From: an uncultured Clostridium sp.
Lineage (GTDB): Bacteria; Bacillota; Clostridia; Clostridiales; Clostridiaceae
NCBI RefSeq assembly: GCF_934754915.1
Contig: NZ_CAKVKB010000006.1
Coordinates: forward strand, 9,460-73,459
Length of the DNA: 64,000 nt
Direction of reading: 5' to 3'
Shown: piece after piece, positions 1 through 7,024 of the stretch
How positions within the stretch are numbered: the first letter of the stretch is position 1
Layout of the letters: the number at the start of each line of letters is the position of its first letter
The notes under the pieces: model-generated
Database searches by the model: none
What the model was told of the DNA's origin: nothing
Seen by the model: the letters and a program-made list of their open reading frames with translations, nothing else
Made by a program: the position numbers and the translations under genes

Positions 1-1
1 C

Positions 2-487
2 TCAATAATAAATTCTATAACAAATAGAAAAAAATTAGCTAAAGTAAGTTCCACTCCTGGAAAAACAAGATTAGTAAATTTTTTCTTAATAAATAATGAT
101 TTTTATCTTGTTGATTTACCAGGGTATGGATATGCAAAAGTTTCTAAGTCTGAAAAGGAAAGCTGGGGTAAGACTATTGAGATGTATCTCACTGGACGAG
201 ATGTTCTTAAAAGAATAGTACTTCTTGTTGATTCAAGACATAAGCCTACAGCAGATGATGTGATGATGTATGACTGGGCTAAGCATTTTGGATATGATGT
301 AGTTGTTGTAGCAACTAAAAGTGATAAACTGAAAAATTCTGAATTTAAGAAAAATGAAAAGATTATAAAAGAAACTTTAAAATTAAAAGATGAAGATAAA
401 TTCTATTTCTTTTCATCTCTTAATAAAAAAGGAATTGATCAATTAATAGATAATTTATTCTTAGAATTTGCAACAAATATAGACTAG
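2..487 (+). CDS. engB: Ribosome-biogenesis GTPase EngB (YsxC/YihA), 5' truncated by the window edge
   Basis: Open in frame from base 2, so the start and the P-loop (G1) lie upstream of the window. Visible GTPase motifs are the G2 threonine in SSTPGKT, G3 DLPGYGYA, G4 TKSDK and a G5-like SSLNKKG, the order and spacing of the TrmE-Era-EngA-EngB-Septin family. EngB is an essential GTPase of late 50S subunit assembly. The C-terminus is complete and is followed at once by a hairpin terminator. In clostridia engB usually ends a clpX-lon-engB group, which I would expect just upstream; that part is inference. Confidence 0.93.
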   Translation, partial: SIINSITNRKKLAKVSSTPGKTRLVNFFLINNDFYLVDLPGYGYAKVSKSEKESWGKTIEMYLTGRDVLKRIVLLVDSRHKPTADDVMMYDWAKHFGYDVVVVATKSDKLKNSEFKKNEKIIKETLKLKDEDKFYFFSSLNKKGIDQLIDNLFLEFATNID

Positions 488-499
488 ATATATTGTTGA

Positions 500-537
500 A
501 AACAGCAGAAAACTAAAAGGTTTTTCTGCTGTTTTTT
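500..537 (+). terminator. Rho-independent terminator after engB
   Basis: AACAGCAGAAAA pairs with TTTTCTGCTGTT around a short A/G-rich loop and is followed by a T run. It ends the engB transcript. Confidence 0.85.
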
Positions 538-667
538 ATATGTATAAAATAAAAAAGTTTATTATATAAAATTTTAGAAATTATTGCTGTAAAAATGTAT
601 CAAAATTCTATGTGGGGAATAGTATGTAGTATGAAAAAGAAAAAAATATTTCCAAGGAGGAATAAAT

Positions 668-1195
668 ATGGAGATGAATGATATCCTTAACGGCTTAAGT
701 TCATGTGAAGAAACTACTAGTAGTGATACTTCTTCTTGTGCATCAGATAACTGTTGTTGTGGAGGCCAAAATAATAATATGGCAGCAGGAATCGGAGCTA
801 ATCCATTAGGTGGTTATGGTGGATTAGGTTGTGGATTCGGAAGTTGGATCTGGATTTTGTTGATATTATTTTATTGTGGATGTGGTGGAAATGGATTCCT
901 AGGTGGATGTGGAAATAATTCTAATAATGGATGTAATTGCGGATGTAATTGTGGATGCAATTCATGCTGTAACAATAATGGATGCAATAATAATGGTGGA
1001 TTATTCGGCGGAATGTTAGGAGGAAGCTGCACTGCTTATCTATTCTTATTAGTTATCCTATTCCTCTGCAATAACAACTTTAATAATGGCTTCGGTGGAT
1101 TAGGATGCGGAGGCTGTGGAGGATATGGAAATTATCTTGGCAGTTTAGCAGGGTTAGGTGGTAATTTAAATGTTAATAGCAACTGTGGTTGCTAG
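668..1195 (+). CDS. Cys/Gly/Asn-rich membrane protein of unknown function
   Basis: Starts after a perfect AAGGAGG site. The 175-residue product has about 23 cysteines, many in CCC, CGC or GCNC runs, set in Gly/Asn low-complexity sequence. Two strongly hydrophobic stretches (about residues 58-72, WIWILLILF, and 122-134, AYLFLLVILFL) look like membrane segments separating the Cys-rich blocks. No family or catalytic motif is recognised. The neighbour 32 bp downstream has the same Cys-cluster-plus-hydrophobic design, so they are probably co-transcribed paralogues. Such Cys-rich low-complexity proteins occur in clostridial spore coats and exosporia, but a spore role here is only a guess; metal binding or disulfide cross-linking is equally possible. 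Confidence 0.75.
   Translation: MEMNDILNGLSSCEETTSSDTSSCASDNCCCGGQNNNMAAGIGANPLGGYGGLGCGFGSWIWILLILFYCGCGGNGFLGGCGNNSNNGCNCGCNCGCNSCCNNNGCNNNGGLFGGMLGGSCTAYLFLLVILFLCNNNFNNGFGGLGCGGCGGYGNYLGSLAGLGGNLNVNSNCGC
929..964 (+). repeat. Three tandem 12-bp repeats inside the Cys-rich gene
   Basis: GGATGTAATTGC, GGATGTAATTGT and GGATGCAATTCA lie head to tail and encode G-C-N-C/S units. The near identity at DNA level points to recent expansion by slippage. Confidence 0.8.
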
Positions 1196-1227
1196 AGTTC
1201 TGATTTTTTAGGAAGGAGAGATAAATT

Positions 1228-1515
1228 ATGTCTAAAAAGAAGAATAAATGTTGTTGCGAAAAGAAAAGCTGCTGTTGCTCATCACCATGCTGCTGTCAAG
1301 AGAACTCATGCTGCTGTGGATCAAACAACAATAATAATTATGGAATATTTGGAGGCACTGGATGTGCTGTAGCACCTATAATTTTCTTATTAATAGCATG
1401 TGGATCAGGATTATTGAACTGTAGTTCATCATACTTGATTATCTTACTATTTATATTATTTGGCGGTTGCTTCACAGGAGGCAATTATTCAACAGGAAAT
1501 AGCTGTTGTTGCTAG
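1228..1515 (+). CDS. Small CCC-cluster membrane protein of unknown function
   Basis: 95 residues with 19 cysteines, 15 of them in five CCC triplets (four at the N-terminus spaced 6-7 residues apart within about the first 30 residues, one at the extreme C-terminus). Two hydrophobic segments (about residues 47-57 and 69-79) lie between. A GGAAGGAGAG ribosome site precedes the ATG. It follows the larger Cys-rich gene at 668 by 32 bp and shares its composition, including the hydrophobic core and Asn tract, so the two probably act together. No known domain is seen. Possible roles are metal sequestration or a disulfide-linked surface or spore layer; none is shown by the sequence. Confidence 0.72.
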   Translation: MSKKKNKCCCEKKSCCCSSPCCCQENSCCCGSNNNNNYGIFGGTGCAVAPIIFLLIACGSGLLNCSSSYLIILLFILFGGCFTGGNYSTGNSCCC

Positions 1516-1525
1516 AATAGTGGAT

Positions 1526-1544
1526 GGAGGGTTTTATACCCTCC
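1526..1544 (+). other. Short hairpin after the Cys-rich pair
   Basis: GGAGGG and CCCTCC flank a 7-nt loop (TTTTATA). It is followed by A residues, not T, so it is not a canonical terminator; it may act as an mRNA 3' stabiliser. Confidence 0.35.
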
Positions 1545-1625
1545 AAAAAAATAATCAAAAACATAAACAATTATTATAGATTGTACATATAGTGGTAATA
1601 AGTAATAATATTTGGAGGAAGACTT

Positions 1626-2180
1626 ATGGCTAAGCATAGGCGGAGGGATCAGGAAAGTTCAGTTAATAATGAAAATAATAATACAAACCGCAATATGATG
1701 AATTCAAATAATAATCCATTTGGAATCGATCCGATGCAGCTTTTAGGATTATTAGGTGGAAATTTTGATATGAGAAATATGAACAATATGCTGGCTTCAA
1801 TGAATACTAATGGTTTTAATTTGAATAATTTAGGACCGTTAGCACAGATGGCAGGATTGAATTTAGATAATAATTTTCCAAATTCCAATTCAAATAATAA
1901 CTTGAATAAAAATAATAATTCAAATTCTGTTTCGCAGAATATGTCAACAAATAATATGATTAGAAAAAATGATCCCAATATACAAAAAAATGATATTACA
2001 GCAGATAAAAGAAATAATATAAATACATCTAATAATAAGAATATAAAAAATAATGATAAAAACAACACAGTAGATGAAAATCTAGAATTTCTTATAGCAT
2101 TGAGAAGTTTTGTTCATCAAAGTAAGGTGCCATTTGTCGATAGAATAATAGACGGATATAAAAAAGGATTGATTAAATAA
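1626..2180 (+). CDS. Asn-rich hypothetical protein with a basic N-terminus and ordered C-terminal tail
   Basis: 184 residues after a TTGGAGGA site. Residues 2-8 are basic (AKHRRRD), the middle (about 13-140) is Asn/Met/Ser-rich low complexity with a hydrophobic island near FGIDPMQLLGLLGG, and the last 35 residues (from DENLEFLIALRSF) look like a compact helical unit. There is no signal peptide and no domain I recognise. A strong GC-rich hairpin terminator lies 120 bp downstream. A CATATAGT element at 1586 resembles the -10 of mother-cell sporulation sigma factors, but no convincing -35 was found. Function unknown; a coat- or surface-associated protein is one possibility from composition and neighbours. 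Confidence 0.65.
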   Translation: MAKHRRRDQESSVNNENNNTNRNMMNSNNNPFGIDPMQLLGLLGGNFDMRNMNNMLASMNTNGFNLNNLGPLAQMAGLNLDNNFPNSNSNNNLNKNNNSNSVSQNMSTNNMIRKNDPNIQKNDITADKRNNINTSNNKNIKNNDKNNTVDENLEFLIALRSFVHQSKVPFVDRIIDGYKKGLIK

Positions 2181-2301
2181 AAATATTTAAAATAATGTAT
2201 ATAAATTTTATTATTGTCAATACTATAAATGTAATGGAGAAAGCATTCTCCTACAAACTTAATAAAACTATTTTTATTAAGTAACCCCCCATCCCCCTTT
2301 T

Positions 2302-2330
2302 AGGCCGCATTTTTGCGGCCTTTGTTTTTG
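2302..2330 (+). terminator. Strong GC hairpin terminator
   Basis: AGGCCGC and GCGGCCT (2302-2308 and 2315-2321) with a short AT loop, then TTGTTTTTG. It ends the transcript of the Asn-rich gene and is unusually GC-rich for this window. Confidence 0.85.
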
Positions 2331-2420
2331 TAGAAAAAATTATAGAATTTTTAAAACTTATTTGGTGATATTAATAGATTAAGACGTATGAAGTTATTAA
2401 AATGTTATCTATTTATATAA

Positions 2421-3350
2421 TTATTTAGATTTTTGTATATCTGAAATTTTGAATAAGGAATCTTTCTTAGTTACATTTAAAAATATGTTTAATTCTTCTT
2501 TGTCACTATCTTTTCCAGCAAGTTTACTTTTTTCAAAGGATAGCAGCCATTTTAAAGTGATAGGTTCATTATAATCATTCCACTCATAATCATAGAAAAA
2601 GCCGTTTTGAAAGGAATATGAGTAGTCATTTTTATTTAAAGTCCAGCATATTGAGAGTTCTTCTTTATTTATATCAGTGGTAAATATATCAGGAAGTTCA
2701 TCAAGATCATAAGAAAGTTCGATTAAATTTATGAATTTTAATACAGTATCAAGTGATGGAATGGTGAAATTACTGCATTTAGTATTTAATTGTTCATGAT
2801 TGATAATCATAAAACTGTCAAGTGATGTCCCAGCAGAAGATGAAGAAAGAGAAAAGCATTGTGGTGTTTTTGAATTTTTGCAGTTAAGAATTCCTAATAT
2901 ATTATTGTTTCCAGAAGCTACAAGATTAAAATTATTAGAATCCCAACTAAAAATATAGTATATACTTTTATTATTTTTACAACCTGTCATTATTATTTCA
3001 GGAATATTATCTCTTGATAAATCATGCATAAATATTCTAGGTGTCCAATGTATTGATTTTGTAAACAATATTTTATCATCTATTTCTTTAGAAAGATAAA
3101 ATTCTTCCCCTGAAGACTTTATATTAAAATCCAATTTGTTTTCATTACTTAGTAATTGAAAGGAATCCTTGCTGCCATCACCTGTAAGGTCATAGTTTTG
3201 ATTTTTTGAAGGGGTTACAGAATAAATCACATTTTGAGATACTGGATATTTTGATTTAAGAAAGAAGAATGTTATAACACAAATTAAAAAAATGCATCCT
3301 ATAAATAAAACAGGTATTATAGTTTTTTTGTTTATTAGTAGAATTTTCAT
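2421..3350 (-). CDS. Membrane-anchored protein with FG-GAP/VCBS-like repeats
   Basis: 309 residues. A single N-terminal membrane segment (about residues 11-31, IIPVLFIGCIFLICVITFFFL) is followed by an extracellular domain. Two acidic loops, DLTGDGSKDSF (about 54-64) and DLSRDNIPEI (about 110-119), match the Ca2+-binding loops of FG-GAP/VCBS beta-propeller repeats. Only these two are clear, so it is not a full seven-blade propeller by eye. GAGGTG lies 7 nt upstream of the ATG. It is transcribed alone, convergent with the gene at 1626. Role unknown; a cell-surface binding or sensing protein is plausible. Confidence 0.7.
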   Translation of the reverse strand: MKILLINKKTIIPVLFIGCIFLICVITFFFLKSKYPVSQNVIYSVTPSKNQNYDLTGDGSKDSFQLLSNENKLDFNIKSSGEEFYLSKEIDDKILFTKSIHWTPRIFMHDLSRDNIPEIIMTGCKNNKSIYYIFSWDSNNFNLVASGNNNILGILNCKNSKTPQCFSLSSSSAGTSLDSFMIINHEQLNTKCSNFTIPSLDTVLKFINLIELSYDLDELPDIFTTDINKEELSICWTLNKNDYSYSFQNGFFYDYEWNDYNEPITLKWLLSFEKSKLAGKDSDKEELNIFLNVTKKDSLFKISDIQKSK

Positions 3351-3399
3351 TATGTATCACCTCATTTAAGTATATGAAAAGGTAATTATAGAGATACAT

Positions 3400-3448
3400 A
3401 ATAAAATAAAAAAGACCAAAACTCTAAAGAAAATTAAAGTTTTGATCT
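3400..3448 (-). terminator. Terminator of perR (minus strand)
   Basis: On the minus strand AGATCAAAACT pairs with AGTTTTGGTCT (one G-U) and is followed by TTTTTATTTTA. Confidence 0.8.
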
Positions 3449-3454
3449 AAAAAC

Positions 3455-3862
3455 TTACTGGCAATCTTTGCAGTATCCATAAAAATAAACTTTATTAGAT
3501 ATTATTTTGTAATCTGTATTTTTTTGAGCTATAGAATTTAAATTTTCTAAATCAAGATACTTGAAATCATCAACTTTACCACATTTTATGCATTGAATGT
3601 GTGGGTGAGGATTTGAATTGGCATCATATCTGAAATTTCCCTCGCCAACATTAATTTCTTGAATAAGACCTACTTCTGCCAGTGTTTTTAAAGCTTTGTA
3701 TACTGTTGCAAGACTCATAGTTGGGTATTGGACATGTATGTCATTGTAAATAACATCAGCAGAAGGATGAGAAGTTGTATTCATAAGGTAATTATATACT
3801 GCGAGTCTTTGAGGTGTTAGTTTTAATTTTTTTTCTTTAAAAATAGCAGTAATTTCATCCAT
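3455..3862 (-). CDS. perR: Peroxide-responsive Fur-family repressor PerR
   Basis: 135 residues from the ATG at 3862. An ATG seven codons upstream has no ribosome site, whereas this one has CGAGG about 10 nt before it. The N-terminal winged helix (LTPQRLAVYNYL... SLATVYKALKTL) and C-terminal dimer domain are intact. The regulatory-metal ligands of Bacillus PerR (H37, D85, H91, H93, D104) align at a constant offset as His32, Asp80, His86, His88 and Asp99. The Asp99, rather than the Glu usual in Fur, argues for PerR. The structural zinc site is CxxC twice (Cys91/94 and 131/134). Two PerR-box-like sequences upstream suggest autoregulation, and a similar box lies in the reverse rubrerythrin promoter at 47457. 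Confidence 0.88.
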   Translation of the reverse strand: MDEITAIFKEKKLKLTPQRLAVYNYLMNTTSHPSADVIYNDIHVQYPTMSLATVYKALKTLAEVGLIQEINVGEGNFRYDANSNPHPHIQCIKCGKVDDFKYLDLENLNSIAQKNTDYKIISNKVYFYGYCKDCQ

Positions 3863-3933
3863 AGTAATTATGCCTCGTTTCATTTTAATATATACAAATT
3901 ATAACATAAGAAAATATATCTGGTCAATTTAAT

Positions 3934-3965
3934 TTAGAATAATTATCAATAAATAATAATTATAG
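3934..3965. promoter_or_regulatory. Tandem PerR-box-like operators upstream of perR
   Basis: Compared with the 7-1-7 PerR consensus TTATAATNATTATAA, TTAGAATAATTATCA (3934-3948) matches 12 of 14 defined positions and AAATAATAATTATAG (3951-3965) matches 11 of 14, two bases apart. The AT-rich background weakens each match; the tandem arrangement next to perR supports them. Confidence 0.45.
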
Positions 3966-4046
3966 ATTAAAGACAAGGGACTTGTATTTACTTAAATTCT
4001 ATAATTTGTATCTGATAATAAAAATTACATAAAAGACAAAAAAATG

Positions 4047-4075
4047 TTGTATATTTAATTAAAGTCTGCTATTAT
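4047..4075 (+). promoter_or_regulatory. Sigma-A-type promoter for the gene at 4191
   Basis: TTGTAT (4047-4052), 17-bp spacer, TATTAT (4070-4075). The 328-bp gap between perR and the next gene holds this promoter and the PerR-like boxes. Confidence 0.55.
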
Positions 4076-4190
4076 ATAAATAAGGGTATGTTAATTAATT
4101 AACAAAGACAAGAAGATGTTTTTTATAACTTTTTATAATTATAGCCTGTAACAAAATGCAGTATTTGATTTAACTAAGGAGGCGTATTTT

Positions 4191-4511
4191 ATGGCTAAAT
4201 ACAAAGTTGGGGATGAATTAATAATTGTTAATGATCCAAGTAAGGATAATGAAAAGTTAAAGGAATTGACTCAATTGACAGTTGATGGGGATTTTGCGCA
4301 GATATCCTGGGGAATTAAGATTTTAGAAGTTGAATATGATAAACCAAATGTAACATTAACATATAAAAATTGTAATGGACATAAGAATAAAGTCTTTGCA
4401 GTATGCAATGATATAGATAATTTTGATAAGGAAAAAGTATTAGAAAAAGCATTACTTAAAGCATTCCAAAATGAAATTATAAATATCTCAACAGTAAAAA
4501 ATAACGTATAA
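4191..4511 (+). CDS. Hypothetical protein, 106 residues
   Basis: Begins with ATG 6-7 nt after AAGGAGGCG, a very strong site, and ends just before a clear terminator, so it is a real monocistronic gene. The protein is soluble and mildly acidic with no signal peptide. The N-terminal half (VGDELIIVND..., WGIKILEVEYDKPNVTLTYKN) has the alternating pattern of a small beta-barrel, followed by a C-terminal helix (FDKEKVLEKALLKAFQNEI). Two cysteines occur in the middle. I do not recognise a family and assign no function. Confidence 0.65.
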   Translation: MAKYKVGDELIIVNDPSKDNEKLKELTQLTVDGDFAQISWGIKILEVEYDKPNVTLTYKNCNGHKNKVFAVCNDIDNFDKEKVLEKALLKAFQNEIINISTVKNNV

Positions 4512-4526
4512 AATAATTTATATACG

Positions 4527-4557
4527 AAAGCAGTTCAAATTTAACTGCTTTTTTTGT
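4527..4557 (+). terminator. Rho-independent terminator
   Basis: AAAGCAGTT and AACTGCTTT enclose a 7-nt loop and run into a T tract. Confidence 0.88.
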
Positions 4558-4694
4558 TTGCAGCGAAATATATAAATTGTAATTAGTAATTTATAATGAA
4601 ATAAGAAAACTTTGCAATATTTTTGTATGTGCAGATAAATTTTAATTATCATATTTATATGCTTGGTGTATTTTTATATAAAAAATGTAAAAAC

Positions 4695-4723
4695 TTTACT
4701 TTAAATCTATTATGTAATATAAT
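4695..4723 (+). promoter_or_regulatory. Sigma-A-type promoter for the gene at 4778
   Basis: TTTACT, exactly 17 bp, then a consensus TATAAT; the start codon lies about 55 bp downstream. Confidence 0.65.
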
Positions 4724-4777
4724 GTATCTATGAATTGTGACAGAATGATTCAAGAGAGTAGTAAAGGGTGAGAGATT

Positions 4778-4999
4778 ATGGGTAAATGTCCGTTTTGGTC
4801 AAATAAAAAACAAAAGGTTCAATGTTATGAAGAATGTCCTATGCTAATCAATGCAAGTGGGGAAAAATCTGATGAATGTATTTTTTATGAGTGTTCATCA
4901 TCAACAGATATGAGTTTCAAAGATATAATTAAGGAAGATTATGATTTTTTAAACTTATCTGTATATGACGATGATAAGCATGTAAATATAGGGTTTTAG
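4778..4999 (+). CDS. Small Cys-containing hypothetical protein, 73 residues
   Basis: ATG after GGGTGAG, with its own consensus promoter and a shared bidirectional terminator. It begins MGKCPFW and carries Cys at about residues 4, 16, 20, 33 and 38 in the pattern C-x11-C-x3-C-x12-C-x4-C within a small N-terminal module, followed by an acidic tail. The cysteine spacing and size suggest a metal- or cluster-binding module, but no known zinc-ribbon or ferredoxin pattern fits exactly. It looks like a conserved clostridial small protein; function unknown. Confidence 0.65.
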   Translation: MGKCPFWSNKKQKVQCYEECPMLINASGEKSDECIFYECSSSTDMSFKDIIKEDYDFLNLSVYDDDKHVNIGF

Positions 5000-5004
5000 A
5001 TAAT

Positions 5005-5047
5005 AAAAAGAGTGGATTTGAATTTTTTATCAAATCCACTCTTTTTT
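5005..5047. terminator. Bidirectional terminator between the gene at 4778 and pncB
   Basis: A long perfect stem, AAAAAGAGTGGATTTGA with TCAAATCCACTCTTTTTT, gives U-rich tails on both strands and serves two convergent genes. Confidence 0.9.
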
Positions 5048-6524
5048 AAGATTCATAAGAATCTGTATATTTATGAAGTAAGGACTGCTTTAAGGACCAT
5101 AGATTCTGAGATAAATCAACATAATAAGTGTGAGGATTTTCGAATCTTAAAACTTCTGTCCATAACTTATCTGTTTCATTCTTAGCAAAATCTCTTATTT
5201 CCAGTACAGAAGGTGATTCATATACACATTTACCTTTTTCAAATATAGGAACTTGAAGTTCTCTTATATAGTAGTTTGTGAATTTTTTTCTTTTCCATGT
5301 GTGTACAGGATTAAATAACACTAAAGGTTTAGATTCATCTATTTCTTCATTTCTTAAAGCAATAAGGTCAGCTAATGCTTTATGAGTTTTCTTATCAAAA
5401 AGTCTTATTATTTTTTTGAATCCAGGATTGGTTATTTTCTCATCATTTTCACTGATTTTTATTTTTGGAATTATATCATTTTCAGATTCCAATGCAACCA
5501 ATTTATAAACTCCTCCAAATACTGGTTCGGATTTTGCTGTTATCAATCTTTCACCAACACCAAAAGAATTTATACATGCACCTTGATCAAGAACGTCTTT
5601 TATTATGTGTTCATCAAGTGAGTTTGAAATTACAATGCTGCAATCTTCATATCCTGCCTCATCAAGAAGCTGCCTGCATTTTTTTGTTAGATATGTAATG
5701 TCACCAGAATCAATTCTTATTCCTTTTGGTCTCTTCCCTAATGGTTTTAATACTTCATCAAATACTTTTATTGCATTAGGAATACCAGATTTAATAACAT
5801 TATAGGTATCAATCAATAATACGCAATCATCAGGATATATTTCAGCCCATGCTTTAAATGCATCATATTCAGTATCATATAACTGTACCCAGCTGTGAGC
5901 CATAGTTCCTACAGCAGGAATGTTAAACATTCTATCCGATATAGTACAAGCGGTAGAACCACATCCGCCAATTATTGCAGCTCTTGCACCGTATATAGCT
6001 CCATCATATCCTTGAGCTCTTCTTGAACCAAATTCCATTACAGGACGTCCTTCAGCAGCTCTGCATATTCTGTTTGCTTTTGTAGCTATAAGAGTCTGAT
6101 GGTTTACAGTTAGCAGTATCATAGTTTCAAGAAATTGAGCTTGAATTACAGGTCCTCTTACAGTTACAAGAGGTTCACCTGGAAATACTGGATTTCCTTC
6201 TGGAACTGCCCATACATCACAACAGAATTCAAAGTCTCTTAAATAATCAAGGAATTCTTCAGAGAACATATTCTTATTTTTTAAATAAGTAATATCATCG
6301 TCTGTAAATTTTAGATTTTCCATATATTCAATAAGCTGCTCAACACCAGCCATTATACAATAGCCGCCTTCATCAGGAACTCTTCTGAAAAACATGTCGA
6401 AGTAAGCAATTTTGTCTTTGAGACCTTTATTGAAATAACCATTTCCCATAGTCAATTCATAAAAGTCTACAAGCATTGTAAGGTTTCTGTCATCTCTTAC
6501 ATTGAATTTAGATTTATTATTCAT
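5046..6524 (-). CDS. pncB: Nicotinate phosphoribosyltransferase
   Basis: 492 residues from the ATG at 6524, chosen because AAAGGAG sits 6 nt upstream; the extra 27 codons further 5' are a hydrophobic, unlikely extension without a site. The enzyme converts nicotinate and PRPP to nicotinate mononucleotide in NAD salvage. Family landmarks seen are LTMLVDFYELTMGNGYF at the N-terminus, the conserved GTMAHSWVQ histidine region, LLIDTYNV, and the PRPP/phosphate-binding IRIDSGDITYL followed by IVISNSLDEHII. Length fits the roughly 490-residue Bacillus-type enzyme. It is transcribed alone. A niacin-type ECF S-component lies at 36973, so uptake and use of niacin are both encoded here. Confidence 0.95.
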   Translation of the reverse strand: MNNKSKFNVRDDRNLTMLVDFYELTMGNGYFNKGLKDKIAYFDMFFRRVPDEGGYCIMAGVEQLIEYMENLKFTDDDITYLKNKNMFSEEFLDYLRDFEFCCDVWAVPEGNPVFPGEPLVTVRGPVIQAQFLETMILLTVNHQTLIATKANRICRAAEGRPVMEFGSRRAQGYDGAIYGARAAIIGGCGSTACTISDRMFNIPAVGTMAHSWVQLYDTEYDAFKAWAEIYPDDCVLLIDTYNVIKSGIPNAIKVFDEVLKPLGKRPKGIRIDSGDITYLTKKCRQLLDEAGYEDCSIVISNSLDEHIIKDVLDQGACINSFGVGERLITAKSEPVFGGVYKLVALESENDIIPKIKISENDEKITNPGFKKIIRLFDKKTHKALADLIALRNEEIDESKPLVLFNPVHTWKRKKFTNYYIRELQVPIFEKGKCVYESPSVLEIRDFAKNETDKLWTEVLRFENPHTYYVDLSQNLWSLKQSLLHKYTDSYES

Positions 6525-7024
6525 AATAATCTCCTTTAATAATACATAAAAATAATATTTGCCAAGAAATAACTTGAAAATAAAATATATAATTTTATTG
6601 TACAACTATAAGCTTTACATTACAATATATCTGAAACTTAGTAAATAACTACTGATTAATGATATAATTGATGAGAATTTCCATTATAATATAATTTATA
6701 GATTGTGTGCAAAAAAATTTATAATTTAGTGTTTGACAAGTATTTAATTGGAGTTCTTAAATGTGAGTGTCATTATTTATTATCACATATATTTATGATT
6801 ATAATACAATTTGAAAGATAAATGAATTTTGATTTTTATTATTTTGATAGTATTAATTTAGAAATCAATAAATATATGGATCTGAAAAGTTTTTAATAAT
6901 AATTGAATTGGGAATATAAAAATATATTGTTTAACTTATATAAAACATAAAATGTGTCTATACTTTTAATCATACTTTATGTTTATGGACGAATATATGT
7001 GAAAAAATGAAAGGAATGTATATA
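6525..7024. other. 500-bp intergenic region between divergent pncB and the helicase gene
   Basis: Very AT-rich, with no plausible gene. The best promoter candidate on the plus strand is TTGACA (6733-6738), 18 bp, TTAAAT (6757-6762), weak because of its distance from the helicase start. It presumably also holds the pncB promoter. No riboswitch or strong hairpin was found. Confidence 0.5.

Noticed and set aside
1228..1330. Regular CCC-codon spacing as a repeat array (CRISPR-like)
   Set aside because: The repeats are short coding units with synonymous variation, without conserved repeats of 25-35 bp or spacers.
1526..1544. Hairpin as intrinsic terminator
   Set aside because: Followed by A residues instead of T, on either strand; listed only as a hairpin.
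1649..2068. Minus-strand frame across the Asn-rich gene
   Set aside because: It is the complement of AAT/AAC-rich codons (giving Leu/Phe/Ile), with no ribosome site.
6525..6605. 27-codon extension of pncB
   Set aside because: Hydrophobic, not in family, no ribosome site; AAAGGAG fits the ATG at 6524.
6660..6700. TTGATG...TATAAT promoter
   Set aside because: Spacing is about 13 bp, too short for a sigma-A promoter.
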